Shown: positions 35,299-44,938, numbered from the stretch's first letter. The stretch is 64,000 nucleotides of DNA from Vibrio japonicus (GCF_024582835.1 NZ_CP102097.1:1-64000); one strand, 5' to 3'. Made by a program: numbers and translations. The notes: generated by a model from the sequence alone, not told the origin.

Positions 35299-36381
35299 TT
35301 AAGTACCTAGTATCAGTAATGGCAATTGAAGTAACTGATCACCAGTCCCTGCAAAATACCAGATGATCCCAATTAGCCCTGTAACAAGAGCAACATACCA
35401 AATGGCGGATACAATTTGACCATAACGATCAAGCGGTAATAAATGGCTGTTGTGTCGCCCACGCCACTCTAGGACAATTTCCAACGTGCCCATAATCAGT
35501 AAGAATCCAAATAGCGTTAAACCAAGCGAATAGCTCAGTACAACTCCACCTAGCGCTGCAGCGGTACAAAGTACAATTCCGGCCACGCTATTCATTGAAA
35601 AGCTAATACTTTTAAGAACATGTCCCCCATCGAGCGGCAATATAGGTAGCAAGTTGAACAAATTTAAAAAGGCGTTAAAAACCGCCAATCCAGCGAAGAA
35701 AATCTCGCCCGTTGCCCAGTAAGCCAAGACAAGAATAATTGACAGTACTAGGCCAAACATGGGCCCCATAATAGAAATAACGACATCTTGCCAACGGGTA
35801 TTAATCTTTTCATCGCTAAGAGCCAATCCACCTAAGAATGGAACGAGATAAATCCCTTTCGTTTTCATCCCAAAGTATTTCATTGCTTTAACATGACCAT
35901 ATTCGTGAAATACCAAGCAAGCTAATAGTGCAAGGGCGAACTGGAACGAAAACAACCAGGAATAAGCCGCTAAACTCGCTGAAGCCAGAACGACTTTGAT
36001 TAACTTTGCACTTTTCAGTGCTTTCATCCCAAGAGAAACTAGCCCGATTAAGCTAAAGCGTTTCTCTGCAACAGGCTTTGTGAATGGTGTCTGTTTTTCA
36101 ATGTCTTTGGTATCTCGGCGACCTTCAGAAACCAACTGATTATTTAATGTGGTGCGATACTCAATAAGAAACGGTTGCCACTCTAGCGATGCGTCTAGCC
36201 GACAATTCAGTTCTTCATCTCCATTGAGTAGCTTAAATTCATGTACGCTTTGACTGCCTCTTTCTGAGTCAGCATTAAGTTGCGATACCAGTTGGTTATC
36301 CCAGAAAAGTTGCTGCCAACCAGCCATCGAACCTTCGAGTCGTAGCGGCTTCCCTAAAAAATCAATCGAAAGTAATTCCAA
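35299..36381 (-). CDS. Site-2 protease family (M50) membrane metallopeptidase
   Basis: A 360-residue intramembrane protease. Residues 1-100 form a soluble beta-rich domain that is not usual for RseP-type enzymes (no PDZ seen). The rest has about six membrane segments with zinc motif HEYGH (159-163) and the second motif LDGGH (Asp251). Substrates are unknown; enzymes of this class cut membrane-bound regulators. Convergent with the M48 gene, single gene otherwise. Confidence 0.85.
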   Translation of the reverse strand: MELLSIDFLGKPLRLEGSMAGWQQLFWDNQLVSQLNADSERGSQSVHEFKLLNGDEELNCRLDASLEWQPFLIEYRTTLNNQLVSEGRRDTKDIEKQTPFTKPVAEKRFSLIGLVSLGMKALKSAKLIKVVLASASLAAYSWLFSFQFALALLACLVFHEYGHVKAMKYFGMKTKGIYLVPFLGGLALSDEKINTRWQDVVISIMGPMFGLVLSIILVLAYWATGEIFFAGLAVFNAFLNLFNLLPILPLDGGHVLKSISFSMNSVAGIVLCTAAALGGVVLSYSLGLTLFGFLLIMGTLEIVLEWRGRHNSHLLPLDRYGQIVSAIWYVALVTGLIGIIWYFAGTGDQLLQLPLLILGT

Positions 36382-36645
36382 CGTCTAACCTATTATGTGG
36401 GATCAATAAACGCCCATATTATGCCTTTCGAACCCTACGAGGTAAAGGTTTCCCACTGCCTTTAAGTGACAATGTCACATGATGTAAGCGACTGATTTAT
36501 AACACCGCCTCCATTGCATTTAGCTTTAAAGTGTAACAGGTTTTTTCAGCGCAAAACGTAATGAGAAAGTGAATGCCCCTTTATTTTTACAGAATAAAGT
36601 GCATAATAGCGCCCTTAATTAACACCTATAAAATGTGAGTCCTTT

Positions 36646-37203
36646 ATGTCTTCTGAAGCTACAATGCTAGAACGTTGCGAATCTAAATGTGAACTGTGTG
36701 CTGCTGATGCACCGCTAACTGCCTATGCAGTTCCTCCTCACAGCCATGCGACTGTAGATACAGCGATCATGGTATGTGACAAATGTTTAGGTGAAATCGA
36801 AGACCCTCAGGATATTAATCACTGGCGTTGTTTGAGCGACAGCATGTGGAGCCAAGTTCCAGCGGTGCAAGTCACAGCATGGCGTCAGCTTACGCGCTTG
36901 AATTCAGAATCTTGGGCTCAAGATGCTCTGGACATGATGTACATGGAAGAAGAGCAGATGAACTGGGCGATGACTGGTATGTCTGATGATGATAAGACTC
37001 TTGACTGCAACGGCACCGAACTTAAAAAAGGTGACGATGTAACGGTAATTAAAGACTTACCAGTGAAAGGCACCAACCAAGTAATCAAACAAGGTACGGT
37101 TATTCGTGGTATCAGCTTAGGTAGCGATCCAAAGCTAGTGTCTGGCAAAGCGAATGGTGGCCAGTCTATGTACGTGATTGCTGAATACTGCCGTAAGAAG
37201 TAA
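36646..37203 (+). CDS. PhnA-domain protein
   Basis: A 185-residue cytoplasmic protein. N-terminal zinc-ribbon-like region with CELCAADAPLTAYAVPP and VCDKCLGEIE, and the C-terminal PhnA domain (DCNGTELKKGDDVTVIKDLPVKG and QGTVIRGISLGSD). The E. coli PhnA name is historical; it is not needed for phosphonate use and the role is unknown. Solitary gene with a strong terminator. The ATG follows a weak ribosome site (GTGAGTCCTTT). Confidence 0.9.
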   Translation: MSSEATMLERCESKCELCAADAPLTAYAVPPHSHATVDTAIMVCDKCLGEIEDPQDINHWRCLSDSMWSQVPAVQVTAWRQLTRLNSESWAQDALDMMYMEEEQMNWAMTGMSDDDKTLDCNGTELKKGDDVTVIKDLPVKGTNQVIKQGTVIRGISLGSDPKLVSGKANGGQSMYVIAEYCRKK

Positions 37204-37223
37204 CCATAGCAAATCTAATCCAT

Positions 37224-37249
37224 AAAAAGGCGCTCTCTAGCGCCTTTTT
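37224..37249 (+). terminator. Intrinsic terminator after PhnA gene
   Basis: AAAAAGGCGCT and AGCGCCTTTTT arms with a four-base loop. Confidence 0.93.
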
Positions 37250-37284
37250 AGTATCTTGAGCTTGTAACCGTTATTCAAAGATAC

Positions 37285-37313
37285 AAAAAAGCGCCAGCAG
37301 TTGCTGACGCTTC
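37285..37313 (-). terminator. Intrinsic terminator after the small DUF1127-like gene
   Basis: On the minus strand AAGCGTCAGC pairs with GCTGGCGCTT (one G-U) around a four-base loop, followed by T. It lies a few bases past the stop at 37318. Confidence 0.85.
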
Positions 37314-37317
37314 TTAG

Positions 37318-37506
37318 TTAACGGTATATACCGATATCTTTTTGTAGATGACTAGATAAATCATTCGCATAGTAAGTGCGAGGAGTGTCATCAGTAAAAA
37401 GAATATCCAGTAAATGTGCAATCAATCCTTTGAAAGAAACCGAGTAGGTTTTTTTGTCCATAGAGATAGGAGCGTTAATAGTTCCAATTTGCATTGTCTG
37501 TGCCAT
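37318..37506 (-). CDS. Small protein with DUF1127-like C-terminus
   Basis: A 62-residue protein. The last third, YYANDLSSHLQKDIGIYR, resembles the DIGL-R ending of DUF1127 (YjiS-like) proteins, which are small stress or RNA-linked proteins. Supported as real by AGAGAGGCA upstream of the ATG and a terminator right after the stop. The N-terminal half is not recognised. Confidence 0.6.
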   Translation of the reverse strand: MAQTMQIGTINAPISMDKKTYSVSFKGLIAHLLDILFTDDTPRTYYANDLSSHLQKDIGIYR

Positions 37507-37882
37507 GATTGCCTCTCTATAAATCGTATGATTCGTTTCGTTGAGGCAATATTATTCAATAACTTACTGTTTAAAAAATGACAAAATTTGATTTTTTGGA
37601 TTAGTTTTTCTAATAAAACAAGTCGTTAACAAGTGAGATTTTAGTTATTCACGGATAATGCCTTATATTGCTTATTTATCCAAAATAACTGATTTAAATA
37701 TGTGTGCTGGGGATAAAACTAAGGTTTAGATCACAAATACTTTACACATTCAATAACTCACATTTGCGTTCTAACTCGTAATTTTAATTAGTTTAACTAT
37801 CATCAACTTCATGCATTTAAAATGCACTGAAGTGAATCTTAAGGAATAAACGATTCCATTCTGTTCATTGGATATTGGAATT
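37507..37882. other. A/T-rich intergenic gap
   Basis: About 375 bases, strongly A/T-rich, no coding signal on either strand. It contains the promoter of the 37318 gene near its left end; nothing else is recognised. Confidence 0.5.
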
Positions 37883-37907
37883 AAAAAGGAGCACATAAGT
37901 GCCCCTC
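37883..37907 (-). terminator. Terminator after 5'-nucleotidase gene
   Basis: On the minus strand AGGGGCAC pairs with GTGCTCCT (one mismatch), loop of four, then TTTTT. Confidence 0.8.
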
Positions 37908-37944
37908 TCTGTTTGTCTGTGTCGTGCCCACGTCAGTTAGCCAC

Positions 37945-39726
37945 TTACTTCGATGAAACAATCAGTATTCGCCCGTGCTGACGGTTGGAACTGCGCTTGT
38001 AACGGTTGAGTATGTTGGGATCATCTTTCAACAAAGCGATAAAACAATCAGCCATGGATACGGAGGTGACAAGCCCTTCACCTTTCATATTCGTCATCGC
38101 TTCGTAACCCTCTTTACCTTTCATTGTGTACGCTGAGGATGTGCCCACATAGTAGCGTTCATTATCAATAGGCAGCCAACCCGCTCTCTTATCCAATATC
38201 TGTAAATTTGAGACACGCTGCCCCATAGGTGCGTGGTAATGATACTCGTATCTAAGGTTGTACGTATACGGATAAGAACCGTCTCCCGTCCCTTCAACGC
38301 CGTTATTCAACGCATTGTTAATCGCACCTTCAATGGACGCCGCAATGTCTCTACCTAGGATTTCGTAGACTCCGATTGGAACGGCGAACGGCAGTAATTT
38401 CCCCGCAATATCTGCAACAGACACAGCGCCTGGGTTTAGCGAACTTCTTACGCCACCTGCGTTATGAATGGCAAACTCTATCGGGTGACCATCTTGACTC
38501 ATTCGATACGCAAAAGATTCGGCGACAATCGGAGCGAGTTCACTTGGACCATTATCGTCTGGCACTCTTACATGACGATGAGCATGAGAAGCGCTCGCTA
38601 TGACGTCACGTTGTAACTTTCTAACTTGGGAGGTGTATTTATCAAGTAACAATTGCTGCAGTTCAGGATCTTTCTTACATACCAACACGTTAGGGTGATG
38701 ATCGACGAATTCTCTCGCAATCTTGTACGGATTCTCATCGCAAGATTCACTCATACTTGCATCTAGAAAGATACGTCTACCGAGTAGTAACTCATTTTTA
38801 CCATTAAAGGATACAACGCGCCCATCCGAGGCAAACTCAACATCGCAATGGCCCATGCTCAGCGCATGAAACCCTGCTTGCACAATGTAAGTGTTGTTTA
38901 CTCTCACACCATAAGGGTCATCTTTTTTCAGACCTAAATCACTGAAGTCACCCTGTAACCTATGGCTATGACCGCCAACGATAACGCTGATACCATCCAC
39001 TTGAGAGGCCAGCTCTAAATCGGATTCGTACCCCATGTGGCTAAGAAGAATAATCTTGTTGATACCTTGGCTACGAATCGCACTGACCGTTGCTTTGGCT
39101 GTCTCGATGGTGTTAACAAATGGAGTATCAGGATCTGGATTGGAAATGTCTTCCATCTTATCCAGAGCTAACGAGAAGATAGCAATTGGCTCGCCTTGAG
39201 CTTGTTTTACAATCCAGTTTGCCTGCTTTTTGTCAGCGTTGTATGGGTAAACCTTGGAGTTATCTTTAATAGTAACCAGTTTGTTTGGGTCTTCGTTACT
39301 TAGATCCCAATTCCCAGCGAGCAGCGGAAAACGAATCTGTTTTGCAAATCGTGCAACGGGCAAGTTACCCATATCTAGCTCATGGTTTCCTAGCGCCATC
39401 GCATCTATGCCTAACTCATTAAGCATCACAGCATTCGCTTCACCTTTGAATATGGAGAAGTAGAGTGTCCCTTGAAAGCAATCTCCAGCATGCAGAAAGA
39501 TAAACTCTTGCCCATCTTGAACTGCCAGTGCCTGAAGCTGTTTCTTTCTTGTTGCTATTCGAGCAAAACCGCCTGCACTCACGTAAGGAGTGAGTTCAAG
39601 GCCTTCAATGTTGAGTGTAAGCTGGAGTGACGTTGGCTCGAAGTAAGAATGTGTATCGTTGATGTGGACCAGTTTAATCTTAGCTGGCTTGTTCTTATTA
39701 TTTGTCATATTTTTTTCTCTTTGCAT
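37945..39726 (-). CDS. 5'-nucleotidase/2',3'-cyclic phosphodiesterase family protein without signal peptide
   Basis: A 593-residue metallophosphatase. N-terminal catalytic domain with VHINDTHSYFEP, HAGDCFQGT, MALGNHELDMG, LLSHMGYESDL and VGGHSHRL (dinuclear metal site); C-terminal nucleotide-specificity domain (FAIHNAGGVRSSLNPG, YVGTSSAYTMKGKEGYEA). Periplasmic relatives (UshA, NutA) have signal peptides; this one begins MQREKNMTNNKNKPAKIKL, hydrophilic, so it seems cytoplasmic or non-classically exported. An alternative start is ATG 39708. Single gene with a terminator. Confidence 0.87.
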   Translation of the reverse strand: MQREKNMTNNKNKPAKIKLVHINDTHSYFEPTSLQLTLNIEGLELTPYVSAGGFARIATRKKQLQALAVQDGQEFIFLHAGDCFQGTLYFSIFKGEANAVMLNELGIDAMALGNHELDMGNLPVARFAKQIRFPLLAGNWDLSNEDPNKLVTIKDNSKVYPYNADKKQANWIVKQAQGEPIAIFSLALDKMEDISNPDPDTPFVNTIETAKATVSAIRSQGINKIILLSHMGYESDLELASQVDGISVIVGGHSHRLQGDFSDLGLKKDDPYGVRVNNTYIVQAGFHALSMGHCDVEFASDGRVVSFNGKNELLLGRRIFLDASMSESCDENPYKIAREFVDHHPNVLVCKKDPELQQLLLDKYTSQVRKLQRDVIASASHAHRHVRVPDDNGPSELAPIVAESFAYRMSQDGHPIEFAIHNAGGVRSSLNPGAVSVADIAGKLLPFAVPIGVYEILGRDIAASIEGAINNALNNGVEGTGDGSYPYTYNLRYEYHYHAPMGQRVSNLQILDKRAGWLPIDNERYYVGTSSAYTMKGKEGYEAMTNMKGEGLVTSVSMADCFIALLKDDPNILNRYKRSSNRQHGRILIVSSK

Positions 39727-39930
39727 GAGCTACATCCTATCGCACCATCTATGACAAATTCATTAACTTTCACAAATTATTGTTCCAGTTTTGGCTCGTT
39801 TGGCGGCTTAGAATCCGTATTTGAATGAGGTTTATAGGTATCAAAAAAGTTGGTTTGTGACGTAACCTTCTGCTTATATGAGGATTTTCTATTATGCTTA
39901 ACAATAACGTAGCTCATTCAAGGTTTGTAT

Positions 39931-41562
39931 ATGCTGCTAGAAAGGATCGAAATTTCTGGATTTCGTGGTATCAAGCGACTATCTATCGCATTTGACGAGC
40001 TCACCACACTCATAGGTGAGAATACTTGGGGCAAGTCTTCTTTATTAGACGCTTTGTCTGTTGCTCTTCCCCCTGATGGTAAGCTCTATGAGTGTGAGCT
40101 GTCAGATTTTCATGTCGACTACTCGGTCTCCCACCCACAAACTCAGCATTTACAAATCGTGCTCAGTTTCATTTCGACAGATAAACAAGAACTTCGCTCG
40201 GGAAGATACCGAAAAATCAGACCCGCATGGGTGCATAATGCAGAAGGCACAAGCAGAATTATTTACCGTCTTAGCGCAAGCAGAGTGGATTACAGCATTG
40301 AAACCCACTACACGTTTTTGGATCACGATGGTAACACACTTAAGTTGCATCATTCCGATAAACTCGCGAAAGAGCTTATGACCCTACATCCTGTTATCAG
40401 ACTAAAAGACTCGCGACGCTTCGAGCGCCCTATTTCTAGTGACGTGAACATAAATGCACGTATAGAAAAGCGTATCAATAATACCTGCCGACGCTTAATG
40501 GCCGTTCCTGGCCACGTAAATAAAGGAGAAATGAGAAGCGGCCTTAACTCAATGGAGACCTTGGTTAACCACTATTTTTCTTATAAACCAACCTTACGAA
40601 AAAATCCGAGAAAGCCACGCGATGGTATCTTTTACAATTCATCACCAAGTGGTAAAAGCCTTTCTCAAATCGTATCTGAGACCAAGGATAAACAAACCCG
40701 CTTATTGTTTATGGGACTTTTAAATGCTTATCTACAAGCCAAAGGCCCGACAGATCTTAGGCGCTGCGCTCGACCCATTTTGATCCTAGAAGATCCTGAA
40801 GGTCGGCTACACCCGACTCACTTGGCTAGGGCTTGGAGTCTACTACAACTTCTTCCTATGCAGAAAATTCTAACAACAAACAGTGGACATTTGTTAGGAC
40901 AAGTCCCTATGTATTCTATCCGTCGTTTAATCCGTCAGTCAGATAGAACCATTACTACGTTTCTGCCTTCGCAAAAGTTTGGTCGCGATGAATTAAGGCG
41001 TATTGGATTCCATATTCGCTTCCACAGACCCGGTGCCCTATTTGCTCGTTGCTGGCTTCTGGTTGAAGGCGAAACCGAAGTATGGTTATTTAATGAGTTG
41101 GCGAGCCAATGCGGCTACGACTTGGCTGCGGAAGGTGTACAAATTATAGAGTTCGCACAATCTGGGCTTAAATCACTGATAAAAGTGGCCAAAGCGTTTG
41201 GGATTGACTGGCATGTCGTTACCGATGGCGATCCAGCGGGCAAAAAATACGCAGCAACGGTTCGAACTCTATTGGGACACGACCAAGAGCGTCACAGATT
41301 AACGGAATTGCCCGATAGAGATATAGAGCATTTTCTTTACAATCACGGCTTTGAATCCTTCTTTAAAGATAAAGTGAAGATACCGTTAGACCATCCAATA
41401 CCGGCTAAAAAAGTGGTCACTCGAGTACTGAAGAAATTCGCAAAACCTGATCTTGCTTTGGCGATCGTTTCTTACAGTGAAGAAAAAGGCATGGAAAGCA
41501 TACCAATACTTCTACGCTGGACGCTAAAGCGGGTCGTCACCATGGCAAATGGAAATACGTAA
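39931..41562 (+). CDS. ybjD: OLD-family ATP-dependent endonuclease (YbjD type)
   Basis: A 543-residue ATPase-nuclease: ABC-type ATPase with Walker A GENTWGKS (29-36) and signature/Walker B region (LILEDPEGRLHP), then a TOPRIM nuclease domain with WLLVEGETEVWLF and VTDGDPAGKKY. The opening MLLERIEISGFRGIKRLSI is close to E. coli YbjD. Solitary, with no helicase or second gene, so it is a stand-alone OLD protein rather than a Gabija-like pair. The start is ATG 39931 with AGG upstream; TTG 39925 is an alternative. Cellular role unknown; DNA repair or phage defence are possible. Confidence 0.9.
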   Translation: MLLERIEISGFRGIKRLSIAFDELTTLIGENTWGKSSLLDALSVALPPDGKLYECELSDFHVDYSVSHPQTQHLQIVLSFISTDKQELRSGRYRKIRPAWVHNAEGTSRIIYRLSASRVDYSIETHYTFLDHDGNTLKLHHSDKLAKELMTLHPVIRLKDSRRFERPISSDVNINARIEKRINNTCRRLMAVPGHVNKGEMRSGLNSMETLVNHYFSYKPTLRKNPRKPRDGIFYNSSPSGKSLSQIVSETKDKQTRLLFMGLLNAYLQAKGPTDLRRCARPILILEDPEGRLHPTHLARAWSLLQLLPMQKILTTNSGHLLGQVPMYSIRRLIRQSDRTITTFLPSQKFGRDELRRIGFHIRFHRPGALFARCWLLVEGETEVWLFNELASQCGYDLAAEGVQIIEFAQSGLKSLIKVAKAFGIDWHVVTDGDPAGKKYAATVRTLLGHDQERHRLTELPDRDIEHFLYNHGFESFFKDKVKIPLDHPIPAKKVVTRVLKKFAKPDLALAIVSYSEEKGMESIPILLRWTLKRVVTMANGNT

Positions 41563-41567
41563 AATAG

Positions 41568-41604
41568 AAAAGCGGCATTAACAGATTGTGTTAATGCCGC
41601 TTTT
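41568..41604. terminator. Bidirectional terminator after ybjD
   Basis: Sixteen-base perfect arms starting AAAAGCGGCATTAACA with a five-base loop; A run on the left and T run on the right serve both convergent genes. Confidence 0.93.
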
Positions 41605-41630
41605 AAAACAGATAGAACCAATAGGGTTAG

Positions 41631-42116
41631 CTAGCTGCGAGATGGTACCTCAGACATAGGCTGAGATTGTTTAGATTTTTGATGAACCCATAAGCCACTC
41701 GCTTTCATTAGATAGCCAAAGATACCACCTAAAATGAGTGATGGGATCACCAATTTCCAGTTTCCATCAGACGCGAAAGTTGCGCAGCTGCCGATAAATG
41801 TACCCGGAATGTAAGCAAGCCAAGACTGCTTGGCCTGAATGCACATCAAAAAGGCAACGATTGCGGTAATGACATAGCCCATAATCTCTAACGAAGCGAA
41901 TTGTGAAGCGTGAATGATCACCATCGCCCAGAATACGCCTGTCAAGTTGGTAACCAAACTTTCAGCCAGACCTTTCAGACCATCATTAGGGGAAGCAAAA
42001 TAACTGGTACACCCCAAAAATCCTGCCCATGACAGTAAGCCTAAGGAAATGGCCACCCATCCCCACAGACCAGACAAAATTCCTGTTGTTAGTGAAATTG
42101 CAACTAATGTGCTCAT
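41631..42116 (-). CDS. DUF1097-like membrane protein
   Basis: A 161-residue inner-membrane protein with about five hydrophobic segments (WGWVAISLGLLSWAGFLG, VFWAMVIIHA, YVITAIVAFLMCI, LVIPSLILGGIFGYLM). Similar to the DUF1097 family (E. coli YcdZ). I start at ATG 42114-42116, which has GAGG upstream; ATG 42143 would add nine residues. Transport role is suggested for the family but unproven. Downstream of the LysR gene on the same strand. Confidence 0.78.
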   Translation of the reverse strand: MSTLVAISLTTGILSGLWGWVAISLGLLSWAGFLGCTSYFASPNDGLKGLAESLVTNLTGVFWAMVIIHASQFASLEIMGYVITAIVAFLMCIQAKQSWLAYIPGTFIGSCATFASDGNWKLVIPSLILGGIFGYLMKASGLWVHQKSKQSQPMSEVPSRS

Positions 42117-42285
42117 ACTGCCTCGCTTATGTGTTTTGTTCACAGCAAAAGTTCAAGGAGGCATACTAAAAGTAATTGATGACAATGAAAGTTACTTAGA
42201 TCACACAATAAAGGTAATTAATTATTTTATTTCATTGTAAATGTGATTTGAATCACCACAAATCCCTTGAAACGGAAGTTATTGA

Positions 42286-43191
42286 TCATAAAACAGACGG
42301 CTTGCCTTTCATCATTCTCAGCCCTTCTCGCTTTATACACTCTATTAATGGGTTCTCTACCATATCTGCGCGCCAAATAAACGAAAGCGTTCGTTCCATA
42401 CTTAGCTCTGGTACATTTAAAGCAACAAGTTGCCCGTTATCAATGAAACGCTCTACATCCAAATATGGCAAACAAGATAAATACTGACCATTTTCAACCA
42501 TTGTCCTTATGACTGGAACATGCTCGTATTCTCGCCAAACGTCTAGATCTTCAATTAAATGGTGAATGGAGCTATCAAATGTTTTTCTGGTGCCACTTCC
42601 ATGCTCTCTTAACACCCATCGAGCTTGTTCTAATTGCGCAAGGCGAACCGTCGCTTGCTTGGCGAATGGATGATGTGCAGCAGCCACAACCGTCAAGTGA
42701 TCTCGACACCATACTTCGTGGTGGATTCGGTTGTCATCGCAGCGCCCTTCTATGATGCCTAAATCGTATTTGTAGTCGAGCACACCCTGAATCACACTAT
42801 CAGTGCTCCTAACATTGAGCGAGATTCGCAGCTCTGGGAACGCGTTATCAATAATACTGATAAGGTCTGGAATTAAATGCTCTGCCGGCGTTTGGCTTGC
42901 ACCTAGCTTTATATTTCCACTCAGTAAGTGTTGCTCATAAAAACCCAGCTCTATTTGCTGAGCATCTTGTAATAGGCGTTTTGCCTTTGGCCTTAACCAC
43001 ATTCCCCAATGCGTAAGCGCCATTTGTTTACCCTGACGTTCAAATAAAGGATGACCAAGCATTTTTTCCAACTGAGCCAATGACATGCTGGTCGCAGACT
43101 GTGTCAGTGATAGCTTGTCTGCAGCAAGACTTACACTGCCAACATCAGCAACTGCGTCGAACACAGCGAGTTGTTTTAATGAATAACGCAT
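42286..43191 (-). CDS. LysR-family transcriptional regulator (YeiE-like)
   Basis: A 301-residue regulator: helix-turn-helix at 1-60 (LKQLAVFDAVADVGSVSLAADKLSLTQSATSMSLAQLEKML) and the effector domain at 90-290. The Ser/Thr-rich recognition helix and SMSLAQLE resemble E. coli YeiE. Divergent from the FocA-CBS gene with about 250 bases between, so that gene is the most likely target. Ligand unknown. Confidence 0.85.
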   Translation of the reverse strand: MRYSLKQLAVFDAVADVGSVSLAADKLSLTQSATSMSLAQLEKMLGHPLFERQGKQMALTHWGMWLRPKAKRLLQDAQQIELGFYEQHLLSGNIKLGASQTPAEHLIPDLISIIDNAFPELRISLNVRSTDSVIQGVLDYKYDLGIIEGRCDDNRIHHEVWCRDHLTVVAAAHHPFAKQATVRLAQLEQARWVLREHGSGTRKTFDSSIHHLIEDLDVWREYEHVPVIRTMVENGQYLSCLPYLDVERFIDNGQLVALNVPELSMERTLSFIWRADMVENPLIECIKREGLRMMKGKPSVL

Positions 43192-43443
43192 TCCATTCTA
43201 ATCCTTGTTTTATGAGCTTTTTTCTTAATACCTAACCTGCTGCTGCTCTAAGTCTTTGAACAAATACGCAAGCCGTTTCATTGTATCTTCTGCAATATTC
43301 ATATCAATATTTTTGATGTGGTTTTTAAAAATTATCAATTTTACCTGTTCATTTTTGCTCATTAATCTGGATATGCAACCAGGGACTAAGCGTTGCGTAA
43401 ATTTGGAGGTAATCATTATGAACAATCACATTCGGGAGCGACT

Positions 43444-44895
43444 ATGACTCAAGCTCATTCGAATATTCAATATCTCGCTCCGGCCGAGATGATGGCTGAG
43501 GCGGAAAAATTCGCTATTAGCAAGGCCAAAAAGAGCACGTCTATGACTTTAAGCCTCGCGATCATGGCAGGTGTATTCATCGGACTCGCTTTTATTTTCT
43601 ACATCACAGTCACAACGGGTAGCGGTCAATCTAACTGGGGACTCAGCCGATTAGCGGGTGGGCTCGCCTTCAGTATGGGCTTGATTTTAATCGTGATTTG
43701 CGGTGGTGAACTCTTCACCAGTTCGGTACTTTCGAGTATCTCCTGGGCAAACAAGCAAATCACATTAGGAAAAATGCTATCGACTTGGGGCAAAGTCTAT
43801 TTAGGCAATTTTCTAGGTGCCATGCTGCTTCTTGTCATTGTTTCATCTGCTGGGCTTTATCAATTGGATCACGGGCAATGGGGGCTAAACGCGCTGAATA
43901 TTGCTCAGCACAAACTGCACCATACGACTCTTCAGGCATTTTCATTAGGTTTGCTATGCAACTTATTGGTCTGTCTTGCTATTTGGCTGACGTTTAGTAG
44001 TTCTAACGCGTTAACAAAAGCAGTAATGACCATCATGCCTGTGGCTATGTTTGTATCTAGCGGTTTTGAACACTGTGTAGCAAACATGTTCATGGTGCCA
44101 CTGGGTATTGTCATCCAGAACTTCGCACCAGATATTTTTTGGGCACAGGTCGGCGTCTCTCAAGCACAGTATGCCGATCTCAACATCGTAAATTTCATTA
44201 CTTCCAATTTAATACCCGTGACTTTCGGCAACATCGTCGGTGGTGCTGTATTAGTTGGGCTAGCTAACTGGAGCATTTATCGAAAACCACAACTTACCGA
44301 AACACCTATTTCATCAATCACTACAACAACTAACATTGCGTCAGTTAAGGAAACAACCATGAGTACAACTATCCTTGTCAAAGACATTATGAACACCAAC
44401 CCAATCACAGTCACTGCTGACATGTTGACGCCAGTCGCGATTGACTCACTGCTCGACCATCAAGTGATCAGCGCACCTGTAGTCGATAGCGAAAAGCGAT
44501 TGGTTGGATTCTTCTCAGCGCACGACGTGATGGTTGACCTGTGGTGCCAAGACTACATACCGTCTAAAGGCCAAAAGGTGGTGGATTTAATGTCGCGTGA
44601 CGTTGTGGCTGTTGATTCAGTAGACAAACTCGTCGATATTGCGGAGTTCTTGTGCATCAACAAAGAACAGCTTTACCCCACCACAAGTATGGGAATCGCG
44701 ACACGCTTAAACACTTTATCACTAGAAGAACGAGCTAAATCGATGAGAGTAAGTAAACCGCACGTGTTGCCTGTGCTTGAAAATGGGAAGTTTGTGGGTG
44801 TGGTTACACGTACTAATGTGCTTAATGCACTAAGAAATGTGTATGGAGAGCGATCACAAAAGGTAGAGGAACAACGTTTATTGGAGACCGCGTAA
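43444..44895 (+). CDS. Formate/nitrite-type transporter fused to C-terminal CBS domains
   Basis: A 483-residue protein. Residues 1-285 are a FocA/NirC-family channel: about six membrane segments with GGELFTSS, LGNFLGAM, CNLLVCLAIW, GFEHCVANMFMVP and GNIVGGA. After a Thr-rich linker, residues 306-475 are two CBS domains (VKDIMNTNPITVTADMLTPV, VVDSEKRLVGFFSAHDV, LPVLENGKFVGVVTRTNVLNAL), which usually bind adenine nucleotides. Start: ATG 43444 with GGGAG upstream. A second in-frame ATG at 44359, at the start of the CBS part, has AAGGA eight bases before it. Ion (formate, nitrite or bicarbonate-like) is not proven. Confidence 0.88.
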   Translation: MTQAHSNIQYLAPAEMMAEAEKFAISKAKKSTSMTLSLAIMAGVFIGLAFIFYITVTTGSGQSNWGLSRLAGGLAFSMGLILIVICGGELFTSSVLSSISWANKQITLGKMLSTWGKVYLGNFLGAMLLLVIVSSAGLYQLDHGQWGLNALNIAQHKLHHTTLQAFSLGLLCNLLVCLAIWLTFSSSNALTKAVMTIMPVAMFVSSGFEHCVANMFMVPLGIVIQNFAPDIFWAQVGVSQAQYADLNIVNFITSNLIPVTFGNIVGGAVLVGLANWSIYRKPQLTETPISSITTTTNIASVKETTMSTTILVKDIMNTNPITVTADMLTPVAIDSLLDHQVISAPVVDSEKRLVGFFSAHDVMVDLWCQDYIPSKGQKVVDLMSRDVVAVDSVDKLVDIAEFLCINKEQLYPTTSMGIATRLNTLSLEERAKSMRVSKPHVLPVLENGKFVGVVTRTNVLNALRNVYGERSQKVEEQRLLETA

Positions 44896-44938
44896 CGGTT
44901 ACTGTAGCAACGCCATATTCATATCGTGAATAAACATG

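Noticed and set aside
39931..41562. Gabija-type defence system
   Set aside because: No UvrD-like helicase gene follows; the next genes are a DUF1097 protein and a LysR regulator, and the protein resembles stand-alone YbjD.
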